Below, piece after piece: positions 1 to 8,428 of a DNA stretch of 56,813 nt (positions are counted from its first letter, which is position 1; every line of letters begins with the position of its first letter). Below the pieces are notes generated by a model, which saw nothing but the letters and a program-made list of their open reading frames with translations, was not told where the DNA came from and made no database searches. The DNA comes from Terriglobia bacterium (GTDB taxonomy: Bacteria; Acidobacteriota; Terriglobia; Bryobacterales; UBA6623): NCBI GenBank assembly GCA_009838515.1, contig VXRL01000083.1, positions 1 through 56,813 of the forward strand. The letters run 5' to 3'. The position numbers and the translations under genes are program-made.

Positions 1-1252
1 CGGTTTCGATGAAGTCGTCGCCCGACATGTGGATGTCGTTGTTGTAGATGTCGATCGAAGACGCCCGCCGCTCCGGATCCGCCTCGGGCGTGCCGTAGGT
101 GGAAATTCCGATGCCGTCGTGAAAGTACGCCACGGCGTTGTGAGCGATGACGTGGCCGGGCCCGTACACCTTCACCGCATAGTAGCTCCGCACTTCGTGC
201 GAGCCGTAGGGCCCGACACCGCGCCACAGTGGCCCGGTCCAGCCCACCAGCAGGTTACGCTGCTCGGAGCGCCCCAGAAAGATGTTGTCGGCGATGTAGA
301 AGTCGCTCGAACCCGCATACTCGGTCCAAACTCCGAATCCGATGTCTTCGAAGCGGCAGTTCTTCACCGTCAGGTTCCGCGCCCCGGCAACGCCCTTGAA
401 TCCAGCGAATATCGCGATGTCCGTATTGCGAAACGTCAGCCCCTCGAAGATGTGGTGGGCTGAAGCGCTGACATCGAAGAGCCGGTGGTTCCCCGCCCCG
501 TCGAACACCGCATCACCGTCGCCCGCCGCGCGGATCGTGATCGGCTTCTCGGCCGTCCCCTTAAGCGTGAGCCAGTTCGTGCCGTCGAACGGGGTCATCA
601 TCGGATCGACATAGTTCAGCCGATCATTGCGGTACAGACCGGCGTGGACGAGAATCGTGTCGCCCGGGCCAACCGGTCGCTCCCAGACGACACTCCAGTC
701 ACCTAGACCCGCTCCGTAATGGGCCTGCAGCAAGCTGGTGAAGTGCGGCTCCAGTTTGTCGCCCTCATGGTCGGGAGGGTAAACGTGCAGCACGCGCCCG
801 CCCTCGTAGGGCATCGGCTCAGTGCGCGTGGCGACTCGCACCAGATGCTCGGTTTGTCCGCTCGTGCCATCCGGGTCCGCGAGCTTGAAGCGACACTCGT
901 ATTCCGTACCCGGATCGAGGTTGAGAATGCTGCCGGCAAAGCCGTCTGGCACGGTGTAATCCAGGTGCTCGCGCGTGCGGAAGACGCGCTCGCCACCGAT
1001 GCGAACCAGCGGCAGCGCTTGGCGCCACGCGGCCTCCCCCGCCCTGCGAAATTCCACCGTAACGCTGGCGTCGCGGTCGTCATCTCCGCTGATGGCCCAT
1101 TCGAAGCCGAGATTGTGCAGCGTCGGGTGCTCGACGGTGAACCTGCCCGCATGCACAGCATCTTCGGCAGCCAGCGCACCGCCTGCGAGCAGTAGAAGCG
1201 CGATCAAGCGCCCCGCCACTGCGCTCGCAGCCCGCCTCGCCACGTTCTTCAT
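1..1252 (-). CDS. Secreted right-handed parallel beta-helix protein (3' end cut by window edge)
   Basis: An open frame runs from an ATG at 1252 to the left edge of the window without a stop, about 417 codons. The N-terminus (MKNVARRAASAVAGR, then a Leu-rich core ending LAGGALA) is a signal peptide. Residues 30-145 look like a fibronectin-III-type module. From about residue 195 the protein reads as a beta-helix: GDTILVHAGLYRND, then PITIRAAGDGDAVFDGAGN, followed by stacked turns such as HHIFEGLTFRN and NLTVKNCRFEDIGFG. Such folds are common in polysaccharide lyases, epimerases and adhesins; no specific activity can be read from the fragment. It lies downstream of the DUF3604 gene on the same strand with a 56-base gap, so co-expression is likely. 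The catalytic region, if any, would be outside the window. Coding on this strand is clear from continuous protein-like composition. Confidence 0.85.
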   Translation of the reverse strand, partial: MKNVARRAASAVAGRLIALLLLAGGALAAEDAVHAGRFTVEHPTLHNLGFEWAISGDDDRDASVTVEFRRAGEAAWRQALPLVRIGGERVFRTREHLDYTVPDGFAGSILNLDPGTEYECRFKLADPDGTSGQTEHLVRVATRTEPMPYEGGRVLHVYPPDHEGDKLEPHFTSLLQAHYGAGLGDWSVVWERPVGPGDTILVHAGLYRNDRLNYVDPMMTPFDGTNWLTLKGTAEKPITIRAAGDGDAVFDGAGNHRLFDVSASAHHIFEGLTFRNTDIAIFAGFKGVAGARNLTVKNCRFEDIGFGVWTEYAGSSDFYIADNIFLGRSEQRNLLVGWTGPLWRGVGPYGSHEVRSYYAVKVYGPGHVIAHNAVAYFHDGIGISTYGTPEADPERRASSIDIYNNDIHMSGDDFIET

Positions 1253-1308
1253 CTCACCGTTCCCGAGCAGGATTCGCGGCGCGCATCGCGGGCACGCATG
1301 CGCACTGT

Positions 1309-4233
1309 CTATTCCCCTTGATAGTCGATCCAGATCGGACTGCCCCAAGCCATGTTGTCGTCTGCTTGGATAACGCGCACGTAGTAGTAGTGCATTCCAG
1401 GCTCGATGTCAGCGTCCGTGTACGCGAACGTGAGTTCGCTGACATCGGGATGCGCGGTGTAGGCAAAGGTGTTGTCCTTGATGATGTCAATCTGCTTGAC
1501 CTTGTCCGTGCCGATCACGCGCACATCGAAACGCGGCGGAACGCTGGCGGCGAACTCCTCGCCCATCGCATGCCCTCCGCTCTGGAAGTCGACGATGATG
1601 TTCTCGGTAGCCGCATAGGTGCGGCGGGCATAGAGCGAGTCCCAGATGTCCCCGTAGGTCCGGGCGGGCGTATAGGCCACGGCGTACGACATGTGCGTGG
1701 AGCGGTGGTCGGAACTGGCGATGAAACCCATCTTGTAGCCCTTTTCCAGAGCGTTCCAAATGAAGCCTTTGGGCCGCATGTCGCCAGAGGTGATATAGCC
1801 GCCCACTACAATCCTCTCCGCCGTCGCGCTGCGCGGTGCGCCGAGGTACTCATAGGAGTCGCGATTGCCTTGGAACATCTCCACCAGGCGTTCGGCGCGC
1901 TCGTCGTTGTACCGCCAGTCCGTGCCCATTTGCGTGGCCGGCGTGTGGGGAATGCTGATCGCCTTCGGGCGCCCCCCGTCCAGGAGCTGCTTCCACAATT
2001 CCAGCGTGTCGTCCTCGGCAACACCGATCGGGCGGTCGCCGAGCTTGATCCGGACGGGAGCGTAGCCGCGCCCGCGCCAGACGATGTTGCGGTGTCCGTC
2101 TGGGTAGCCGACCGTCCGCTCGTAGTTCAGCACGGGATAGAAGACCCCCGGGATCTTATAGACATCCACGGCCTTGTCCACCATGCGCCACATGTAGTCG
2201 GTGTCGGCCTTTTCAGGCAACACATGCTCGGACGGTCCGAGGAAGTCCATCTGTGCAGCGTCGATCGCGTAGCGGTAGGAGTCATACAGGCTGCCATCGC
2301 TATAGCCATCGAAGGAAAGGTCGGTATGCCGGTGCAGATCGCCCCAGACGAGCTGGTAGTTCTCCCCACCCGCTTCCATTTGGTAGGTCTTCCACAGCGG
2401 CTGGGTCGTTTCAGGGACCGAGTCGGCCACGGGCTCGGGAGCCGCCAGATCATCGGTCCCGACGAAGTACTCGTCCGTGACAGCGCCGCCAAGCGTGCGC
2501 GCCAAGGCGAGCTTGCCCGCATAGACGTCGTATTGCCAGAAGCGATCCGACCCGGCCGGGTAGCTCTTGCCATCGGTCTGCGAGACGATCCACAGGTCTC
2601 CGGAGCGATCCACCGCTGCCGCCGGGCGCTGCTCGTTGCGCCCGTCCGAGAACGGAACCCACACGGGCGGCGTCCAACCATGGCCGTCAAACATCGTGAC
2701 CTTGTAGTCCCAGTAGGGAAAGATCGAGCGCGCCGACACGGTCGGGGAATTGGCGCGCCCCAGAGTGCGCGTGCGCAGGATCGCCCACACGCGTCCCTTG
2801 CCATCGACCTGCAGCATCGGGTACTCGGTGTAGGTCTGGCGGGCGCTGTCCAGGCCGAGCGCCATCCAGCTGCCGGTGATCGGGCTGGGCGGAAAGCGCT
2901 GGTCGATGGGCGGAACCGGCCTGACGATGCGTCCGCGGTCAAGCACGCGCACCTGCGCCTGCCGATGAAAGTACAACCCGCTCTCGCCGCGGTGTATGCC
3001 GTTAATGCCGTAGTGGTCCTTGCCCCAGTTCGGGCCGCCGTTATCCCAAGCCATCCAGAGCCGGTCGCGGTGGTCATAGGCCAGGCTCACGTGGGCCTGA
3101 AAGTCCTCGCTGGCCGTGATGCGCTCCAACGGCTGCAGCCGCCCGGAGACAAACCGCCGCAAGAAGATGTCGTAGTTGCCGTGACGGTAGCTGTCCCAGG
3201 CGATCGCGAGCTCTCCGCGCGAGTTGAGCGCTAGCGCGGGCTCCCAGTCGTTGGCTGGGTGTTCCGTAACTTTGATCGGAGGCCCCCAACTGTCTCCGCG
3301 CCGGACCATCAGCGATACGTCGGTGTTGCCCTTCGCGCCAGACTGGTAGACAAGGTACACATCCCCGTTCTTGGCGGCCGCCATGCGCGGAAAGGTGTCC
3401 GGCCCGGGACCGTTGGTAAGGGCTCGGCCCGAGGGCTTGCCGCCCAACTCGTAATCGGCCTGATAGAGCTGCACGACGCCGTCGCGGATCGCCGAGGCCA
3501 CCGCCGTCACGGCGCCGGCCTTGGTGGCGATCAGGGAAACCTGGTAATAGTCGCCCGCTGGAGCGAGTGTGATCGCCTCGTCCCAAGACTCACCGTCGGG
3601 CGAGGAGCGCACTTGGATCGTATCCGCGCCATCCTCGAAGGCTATCCACGCTACCCAGACACGCCCGTCGGGCCCGATCGCGATGGCGGGATAGTCATCG
3701 TCAGCCAGCGCATCTGACATGCGCCGCGCCAACGGCACGCGCTCGATTCGGATGCGCCCGTCCAAGCGTTCTAGCGGTTCATGAAAACGGATCTGGCCGG
3801 GACGAAACTCTGCCTCGCCCTGGGCTGTCTGGATCGATATGCGCACTGCGTCGCCGCCAGCGACATCGACGACAACCCCCTTCCAGCGGGTCGGAGAAAA
3901 GGCGGCTTCGTCCCTGGGCTCCATCTGGAGACGGCCGTCCCACTGGTTGCCGCAGCGCCAGCCGGAGCGTTCGAAAGACTCCCCCGAGCCGAAGTGGTGG
4001 GAGGCGACAATTTCCGCCGAACCACCAGCCGCCGCTAGCGAGCCGCTCCAATCCACCACGGTCTTGTCGGCGCCCCCGAAGAGGATCCGGAACCTGTCCG
4101 CGGCACCGAGCGGCACGGCCGCCGCCAGAGCCAGGACAAAGACAAGCCCGCGGGCTAGTGATGTTGCAGTGATCTCTCGGGGCACGCTAACAACCTGCCC
4201 AATCATACCCAAGACGCGCTCTCGCCAGCCCAC
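1309..4233 (-). CDS. Exported beta-propeller plus DUF3604 (PHP-like metallohydrolase) protein
   Basis: A protein of up to 974 residues with two parts. After a signal peptide (LVFVLALAAAVPLGAA) comes a region of about 450 residues with sialidase/WD-like blades, for example AIGPDGRVWVAWIAFEDG and SRGELAIAWDSYRHGNYD. From about residue 630 the DUF3604 domain starts with the metal-site motif GDLHRHTDLSFDG, then MDFLGPSEH, SIPHTPATQMGTDW and GFIASSDHRSTHMS; these His/Asp clusters are typical of PHP-like hydrolases. It probably acts in the periplasm or outside the cell on an unknown substrate. The longest frame begins at a GTG (4233), but a TATGAT box lies inside it at 4203-4208, so the GTG at 4185, directly before the signal peptide, is a likely true start. 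It precedes the beta-helix gene on the same strand. Confidence 0.88.
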   Translation of the reverse strand: MGWRERVLGMIGQVVSVPREITATSLARGLVFVLALAAAVPLGAADRFRILFGGADKTVVDWSGSLAAAGGSAEIVASHHFGSGESFERSGWRCGNQWDGRLQMEPRDEAAFSPTRWKGVVVDVAGGDAVRISIQTAQGEAEFRPGQIRFHEPLERLDGRIRIERVPLARRMSDALADDDYPAIAIGPDGRVWVAWIAFEDGADTIQVRSSPDGESWDEAITLAPAGDYYQVSLIATKAGAVTAVASAIRDGVVQLYQADYELGGKPSGRALTNGPGPDTFPRMAAAKNGDVYLVYQSGAKGNTDVSLMVRRGDSWGPPIKVTEHPANDWEPALALNSRGELAIAWDSYRHGNYDIFLRRFVSGRLQPLERITASEDFQAHVSLAYDHRDRLWMAWDNGGPNWGKDHYGINGIHRGESGLYFHRQAQVRVLDRGRIVRPVPPIDQRFPPSPITGSWMALGLDSARQTYTEYPMLQVDGKGRVWAILRTRTLGRANSPTVSARSIFPYWDYKVTMFDGHGWTPPVWVPFSDGRNEQRPAAAVDRSGDLWIVSQTDGKSYPAGSDRFWQYDVYAGKLALARTLGGAVTDEYFVGTDDLAAPEPVADSVPETTQPLWKTYQMEAGGENYQLVWGDLHRHTDLSFDGYSDGSLYDSYRYAIDAAQMDFLGPSEHVLPEKADTDYMWRMVDKAVDVYKIPGVFYPVLNYERTVGYPDGHRNIVWRGRGYAPVRIKLGDRPIGVAEDDTLELWKQLLDGGRPKAISIPHTPATQMGTDWRYNDERAERLVEMFQGNRDSYEYLGAPRSATAERIVVGGYITSGDMRPKGFIWNALEKGYKMGFIASSDHRSTHMSYAVAYTPARTYGDIWDSLYARRTYAATENIIVDFQSGGHAMGEEFAASVPPRFDVRVIGTDKVKQIDIIKDNTFAYTAHPDVSELTFAYTDADIEPGMHYYYVRVIQADDNMAWGSPIWIDYQGE

Positions 4234-4963
4234 GACAGTCCATAATCGCCGGACAAGACACCCAACTCAGCCAGCAAACGTCTTTGCAGCTAGACGGTTT
4301 AGCGAGTGCTGCAGGCCCAGTGGCGATTGCACTTGGGAAACGAAGCTTTCGCGGCGGTCGGAAGGGAGTGCCGCACGCGAGTCGACACTGCCCCGGTACG
4401 ACGCATTGGAGCTGCGCACCAGGTGCTGACCTCTCTGGCCGGCTTGGCACAGCTTTCCGGCTTGGTGAAGCACATGGGACCGGCGGAGGCGCTGTTGCGT
4501 GGCGTTCGACTCAAATAGCGCCGGCGCGGTGTCGCAGGCGACGGCGCGCCGGGCGATTCCGCTGTGCCGTCCACAAGTCGATGAGCCTGCTCGATCGGCA
4601 AACTGGGGAGCCGGTGCACAGCCTGCGCTACTTCGCCAGCCTTCTGCGGGAAGTGCGGGCGGAGTCCTTCCCAGACTTGTCCTGGCAGCCCTTTGAGTTC
4701 AGCCGCCGCTGCGAGCGGCTCGGCTAGGACCGACGCGGAGGCTACTGGCAAAGCCCCTCCAGATTCGGAACTGGCTAGCTCGTCTGGAGTGGTCCAGGCA
4801 TCCAATTCCTCGCCGGGAGTCTTGTCTCCGGCACCCTCCGAGATTAAAGGTACAATCACTGTGGTCGGCAGTTCAGAGATGTAGCGAAGTCCACCTTAGA
4901 TTCACCGACCAGCTGCCTAAGAGAACCACACCTCTCCATGCACCCGCCATCATCTCTCGCTTC
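4234..4963. other. 730-base gap without a convincing gene
   Basis: Only overlapping short frames on both strands are present, with arginine-, serine- and alanine-rich translations typical of shadow frames. One plus-strand stretch (about 4580-4727) reads as a plausible protein end (RQTGEPVHSLRYFASLLRE...), but it has no continuous upstream frame, so a decayed gene is possible. The gap must hold the divergent promoters of the DUF3604 gene and the antiporter gene. No clear promoter for the antiporter was found. Confidence 0.5.
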
Positions 4964-6631
4964 ATGAGTATCGACGCGCTATTGCGCATCGGTCTGCTCG
5001 TCGTCACCGCCAAGCTGAGCGAAGGCCTCCTGGGGCGGCTCGGCTTGAGCACCATCGTGGCGTACACGCTGGCCGGTGTGCTGCTGGGCCCTGCAACCGG
5101 CATCGTCGAGCCGACGGACGACATCAGGATTTTCCTCGCCGTCGGGGTATCCGTCTTCTTCTTCCTCATCGGCCTCGACGAACTCGACCTCCCAGGCTTG
5201 AAGGCCACGATCCGCGGCCCCTATTTCGTTGGCGCGACGGTATCGGTCGCGATCTCGGTGCTCGCGTCTCTGGTCGTGACGTCGGACCTCTTCGGCCTAG
5301 AATTCGCGTTGGGACTCGAATTCAACGAGGCGCTGGCGGTCGCCGGCATCCTGTCGCTGTCCAGCCTAGGCCTCGTGGTCAAGGTGCTGTCCGACCTCGG
5401 CCTCCTTAAGAAACTGATCGGGCTACGGATATTCACGGCCGTCATCATCGCGGAGGTGCTCGCCCTGCTGCTGGTTGGAGTGACCATCGGCGAGGTCGTC
5501 CATGAGACGAGCGTCAGCGGCGTGCTGCGGCTGATCGGGCAAATCACCGGGTTCGCGGTGGCTACTTGGTTCGTGTCGGCAAAGGTGCTGCCCGCCGCCA
5601 TCGATGTCCTCCAGCGCTTGCTGCACGTGTCGGAGCTCTCGTTCGGGTTGTTGATCGGCAGCCTCTTTCTCGTGGTAGCGGGCGCCGAGCGCATCGGGCT
5701 GCACGGCTCGCTGGGCGCACTCCTGTTCGGCGCGTCACTGTCGGGACTGCCCCACCGTATGCGCGCAGACATCATGCCCGGTGTCCGGAGCATCGCGGAT
5801 GGCCTCTTCGTACCTCTCCTATTCGCGTCTGCCGGTCTGTATCTGGACTGGTCGTTCACGGCCCTGCCCGCGAAGACCATAGTCGCCGTGACCCTCATCC
5901 CGTTCGCGGGGAAGTTCGCCGGCGCCCTCATCGGCACCTACGTAGCGCGGCTGGACACACCGGTCGTCCTAGCCACGGGCTTGATGGCCAAGGGCGTCGC
6001 CGAGATCGCCCTCCTGCTCGTCCTGCTCGAGACTGGAGTGATTGCGCGGGAAGTCTTCTCGCTGCTCACGTTCATCATGTTCGGCTACATCTTGGTGATG
6101 CCTTCGGTCATCGGCCTAGCCGCCGGCAAGGCCAAGGACCCGGAGCAAGCGACGCCACCGGGGACGGTGCCGCCGTCGTTCGCCCGCCATGCGCTGGAAG
6201 GGGTGAGCGTAAGCTCGATTATGGATCGTACGCGCCCCTACCCCGCGCCAGAGTTGCCGGTGCGAGACTTCCTAGCCGACTGGACCATCCCGAATCAGCA
6301 GGACTACCTCGTCGTCGAAGGCGACGCTCCGGTGGGCGCCGTGTCACTGGCAAGGGTGCACCGCCTAGAAGAACGCTTGCGGGCAGAAACTCCCCTGAGA
6401 GACCTGCTGCGCCGCAACATTCCGCGCGCTTGGCCGGACGAGCCGGTCGACGACGTGCTGGAGCGGATGACGGACCAGTCGGTGTCCGTCATTCCGATCA
6501 TGGAGCGGGACACGGGCCGGTTTCTGGGCTCGGTCGCCAGCTACGACATCGTGGACTTGGTCGTGCTAATGCGCGAAATCGAGGGCGAGGCGCAACGAGT
6601 TCCCGCCGGCGAGAACCCGGCACGCGGTTGA
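4964..6631 (+). CDS. CPA2-type cation/proton antiporter with C-terminal CBS pair
   Basis: A 555-residue protein. Residues 1-385 are a dense series of hydrophobic helices of the Na+/H+ exchanger (KefB/CPA2) fold, with typical stretches LSTIVAYTLAGVLLGPATG, FFFLIGLDELDL, LGALLFGASLSGLPHR and LMAKGVAEIALLL. Residues 405-545 form two CBS-like repeats (SSIMDRTRPYPAPELPVRDF, then DDVLERMTDQSVSVIPIME) in place of the TrkA-N domain found in classical Kef proteins. It probably exchanges K+ or Na+ for protons across the inner membrane, gated by a nucleotide bound to the CBS pair; ion and ligand are inferred. It stands alone, with a long gap on each side. Confidence 0.92.
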   Translation: MSIDALLRIGLLVVTAKLSEGLLGRLGLSTIVAYTLAGVLLGPATGIVEPTDDIRIFLAVGVSVFFFLIGLDELDLPGLKATIRGPYFVGATVSVAISVLASLVVTSDLFGLEFALGLEFNEALAVAGILSLSSLGLVVKVLSDLGLLKKLIGLRIFTAVIIAEVLALLLVGVTIGEVVHETSVSGVLRLIGQITGFAVATWFVSAKVLPAAIDVLQRLLHVSELSFGLLIGSLFLVVAGAERIGLHGSLGALLFGASLSGLPHRMRADIMPGVRSIADGLFVPLLFASAGLYLDWSFTALPAKTIVAVTLIPFAGKFAGALIGTYVARLDTPVVLATGLMAKGVAEIALLLVLLETGVIAREVFSLLTFIMFGYILVMPSVIGLAAGKAKDPEQATPPGTVPPSFARHALEGVSVSSIMDRTRPYPAPELPVRDFLADWTIPNQQDYLVVEGDAPVGAVSLARVHRLEERLRAETPLRDLLRRNIPRAWPDEPVDDVLERMTDQSVSVIPIMERDTGRFLGSVASYDIVDLVVLMREIEGEAQRVPAGENPARG

Positions 6632-7018
6632 GCAAGCCCTCCCGCATCTCGGGCACCGAAATCCTGCCAGCGCCTAGGAGTCCCCTGGGGTATCGACCGG
6701 GCACCTGCCATTGACGCAGAGAGATCGCTCGCGGACGCCTACCTGCGATAGATTGCCCGGCCACGGCGGCAGAGTGCGCCCGGGCAGAGCGGGAACCGAC
6801 CGGCGGGGCGCTCCGGGACGGGTGTGCCCGGTCAACGGATCTGAATCTAGGTGCTGCCGAAGGCGATCCAATCGACGCCCTCCAGCCGCCCGCGCCCGAG
6901 ATTCGGCTAGCCTGACAGGTCGAACACCCGGCCGGAGAGGCCAACTTCACGGAGATCCATCGCGAAGGCTAGCTTGACCGGGAATCTGAGGAGACAGTTC
7001 CGGAACGCGAGTGGCGCT
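6632..7018. other. 387-base gap, nothing recognised
   Basis: The stretch between the antiporter stop and the nucleotidyltransferase-like gene has only short, arginine-rich shadow frames. No RNA gene, repeat or confident terminator was found. A TTG at 6974 could extend the following gene by 15 codons, but the added residues do not look conserved. Confidence 0.4.
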
Positions 7019-7417
7019 ATGGTGAAACGTAGAGTCTCGGACACCGTCGTGGACACGCGCGCGAAGATCGTCGAACCTAAGACGCTGGCTTCCTGCGGGC
7101 GGCGAACACACGCTGCCAAGGGATGGTTCGACGTCTTGACCTCCGAGCATTGCGATCTGCTGGAGCAAGCTCGGCCGGCGGACCACAAGTTACTGGTGCT
7201 GGTCTACCGAGAGACAGAGGATCGCCCGGCGCCGCTGCCCGCATACGACCGAGCGCAAATGGTGGCTGCCCTCGCGTGCGTGGACTTCGTCTGCATCGCC
7301 GACGCGTCGGACGCGGACGCGATCGTGGCCAGCGCGGGTGCCGAGCCGGCACTCGACGTGGATGTGAGGCAGTCTCGCGACGTAGTCCGTCATGTCGTTG
7401 CTACCCAACGCAGCTAG
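7019..7417 (+). CDS. Degenerate RfaE2-type nucleotidyltransferase-fold protein
   Basis: 132 residues. The central part (KGWFDVLTSEHCDLLEQAR, then DHKLLVLVY, AYDRAQMVAALACVDFVCI) follows the cytidylyltransferase-like fold of the heptose-1-phosphate adenylyltransferase half of HldE/RfaE: GxFDxLHxGH, LIVAV, then RAEMLAALxxVDxVV. The HxGH signature is TSEH here (Thr41, Glu43, His44), so the first His and the Gly needed for nucleotide transfer are missing. The C-terminus is also shorter than usual. The gene overlaps the next one by 26 bases; that gene is a family 9 glycosyltransferase, so a link to LPS core or another surface glycan is likely. Start at ATG 7019 is preferred to the in-frame TTG at 6974. 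It may be a regulator, a non-catalytic partner or a decaying enzyme. Confidence 0.7.
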   Translation: MVKRRVSDTVVDTRAKIVEPKTLASCGRRTHAAKGWFDVLTSEHCDLLEQARPADHKLLVLVYRETEDRPAPLPAYDRAQMVAALACVDFVCIADASDADAIVASAGAEPALDVDVRQSRDVVRHVVATQRS

Positions 7418-8423
7418 ATGCTCACCGCCGCGCATCCTAGTGGTGCGCTTAGGGGCCATGGGAGACATCATCCAGACCCTGCCAGCGGTCGCGGACCTGC
7501 GCAGGGGCGTTCCGGACGCCCGGATCGCGTGGGCCGTGGACAGCCGTTGGCGGGAGCTGCTAGCGGGAAACCAAGACATTGACGAGGTCATCAGTTTGCG
7601 CCTACGGGCATGGCTAGACCCCGGATCCAGGCCTGATGAGAGAGCCGGGGGAGCGCTCAGGAGGATGCGACGGAACGATTTCGATCTGGCTCTGGACATG
7701 CAGGGTCTGATCAAGTCCGCAGCGGTTGCCGCAGCCTCTAACGCAAAGACCGTAGCCGGGCTGGATCATAGCCTGCTACGCGAGCCGCACGCTGCCCTTC
7801 TCTACGACCGCCGCATCAAGACGGCCGAGACTCACGTAATCGATCGCTACCGCGAACTCGCGGCCATGGCGACCGGCTTCCGGCCGTTGCCGGAGGCTCG
7901 CTTTCAGCTGCCGTCGGGCGAGCTGCGAAGCGGCCTGCCCGAGCGCTTCGTGCTCACCAGTGCGCAGGCTGGCTGGGGTGCCAAGCAATGGCCGCGGGAG
8001 CGCTATAGCGAACTCGCGGCAAGGCTCTGGAACGAGCACCGAATCCCGCTTGTCGTCGATTGCGCTCCGGGCGGAGAGGCACTTGCCAACGCCATTCGCG
8101 ACGCCGCACCCGAGGGAGCGGTCCACTCCCACCCCTCGACGCTCTCGCAACTGATCGGGGCGACCCGCCGGGCCGCGGCTGTGGTGGGCGTGGACAGCGG
8201 CCCTCTACATCTGGCCGCGGCCCTGGCCCGGCCCGGCGTGGCGATCTTCGGCCCCACCGATCCGGCCCGCAACGGGCCACACGGGTCGAGCATGACGGTA
8301 TTGCGAGCAGCAGACGCAGCGACAACCTACAAGCGGACGGCTGAGCCCAGCCCGTCAATGCGGGCCTGGTCCGCCGACGCGGTCTACCGCGAACTCGTTG
8401 CCCGATTGAACTCAGTAGACTGA
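7392..8423 (+). CDS. Glycosyltransferase family 9 (heptosyltransferase-like)
   Basis: 343 residues with the marks of the family that adds heptose or related sugars to lipid A core on the cytoplasmic face of the inner membrane. The N-terminal half starts with ILVVRLGAMGDIIQTLPA, the acceptor-side nucleotide-fold motif. The C-terminal half has SAQAGWGAKQWPRERYSEL and VVGVDSGPLHLAAALARPG followed by IFGPTDPARNGPHG, the donor-binding region with its conserved DSGPLHLA. Length matches WaaC/WaaF/OpsX proteins. It overlaps the preceding nucleotidyltransferase-like gene, so the two are probably co-translated. Whether the donor is ADP-heptose cannot be decided from sequence. The SGNH hydrolase starts 5 bases after the stop codon. 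Confidence 0.9.
   Translation: MSLLPNAARCSPPRILVVRLGAMGDIIQTLPAVADLRRGVPDARIAWAVDSRWRELLAGNQDIDEVISLRLRAWLDPGSRPDERAGGALRRMRRNDFDLALDMQGLIKSAAVAAASNAKTVAGLDHSLLREPHAALLYDRRIKTAETHVIDRYRELAAMATGFRPLPEARFQLPSGELRSGLPERFVLTSAQAGWGAKQWPRERYSELAARLWNEHRIPLVVDCAPGGEALANAIRDAAPEGAVHSHPSTLSQLIGATRRAAAVVGVDSGPLHLAAALARPGVAIFGPTDPARNGPHGSSMTVLRAADAATTYKRTAEPSPSMRAWSADAVYRELVARLNSVD
8416..8421 (+). promoter_or_regulatory. TAGACT -10-like box, 7 bases before the SGNH start
   Basis: TAGACT ends 7 bases before the ATG at 8429, and there is no ribosome-binding site between them. It overlaps the end of the upstream glycosyltransferase gene, so it could be coincidental, but the same arrangement recurs elsewhere in the window. 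No clear -35 box. Confidence 0.35.
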
Positions 8424-8428
8424 GACCC

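Noticed and set aside
1318..3234. A 638-codon plus-strand open frame opposite the DUF3604 gene
   Set aside because: It mirrors a clear gene on the minus strand and its translation is rich in Arg, Val and His without any motif. GC-rich codon use commonly creates such antisense frames.
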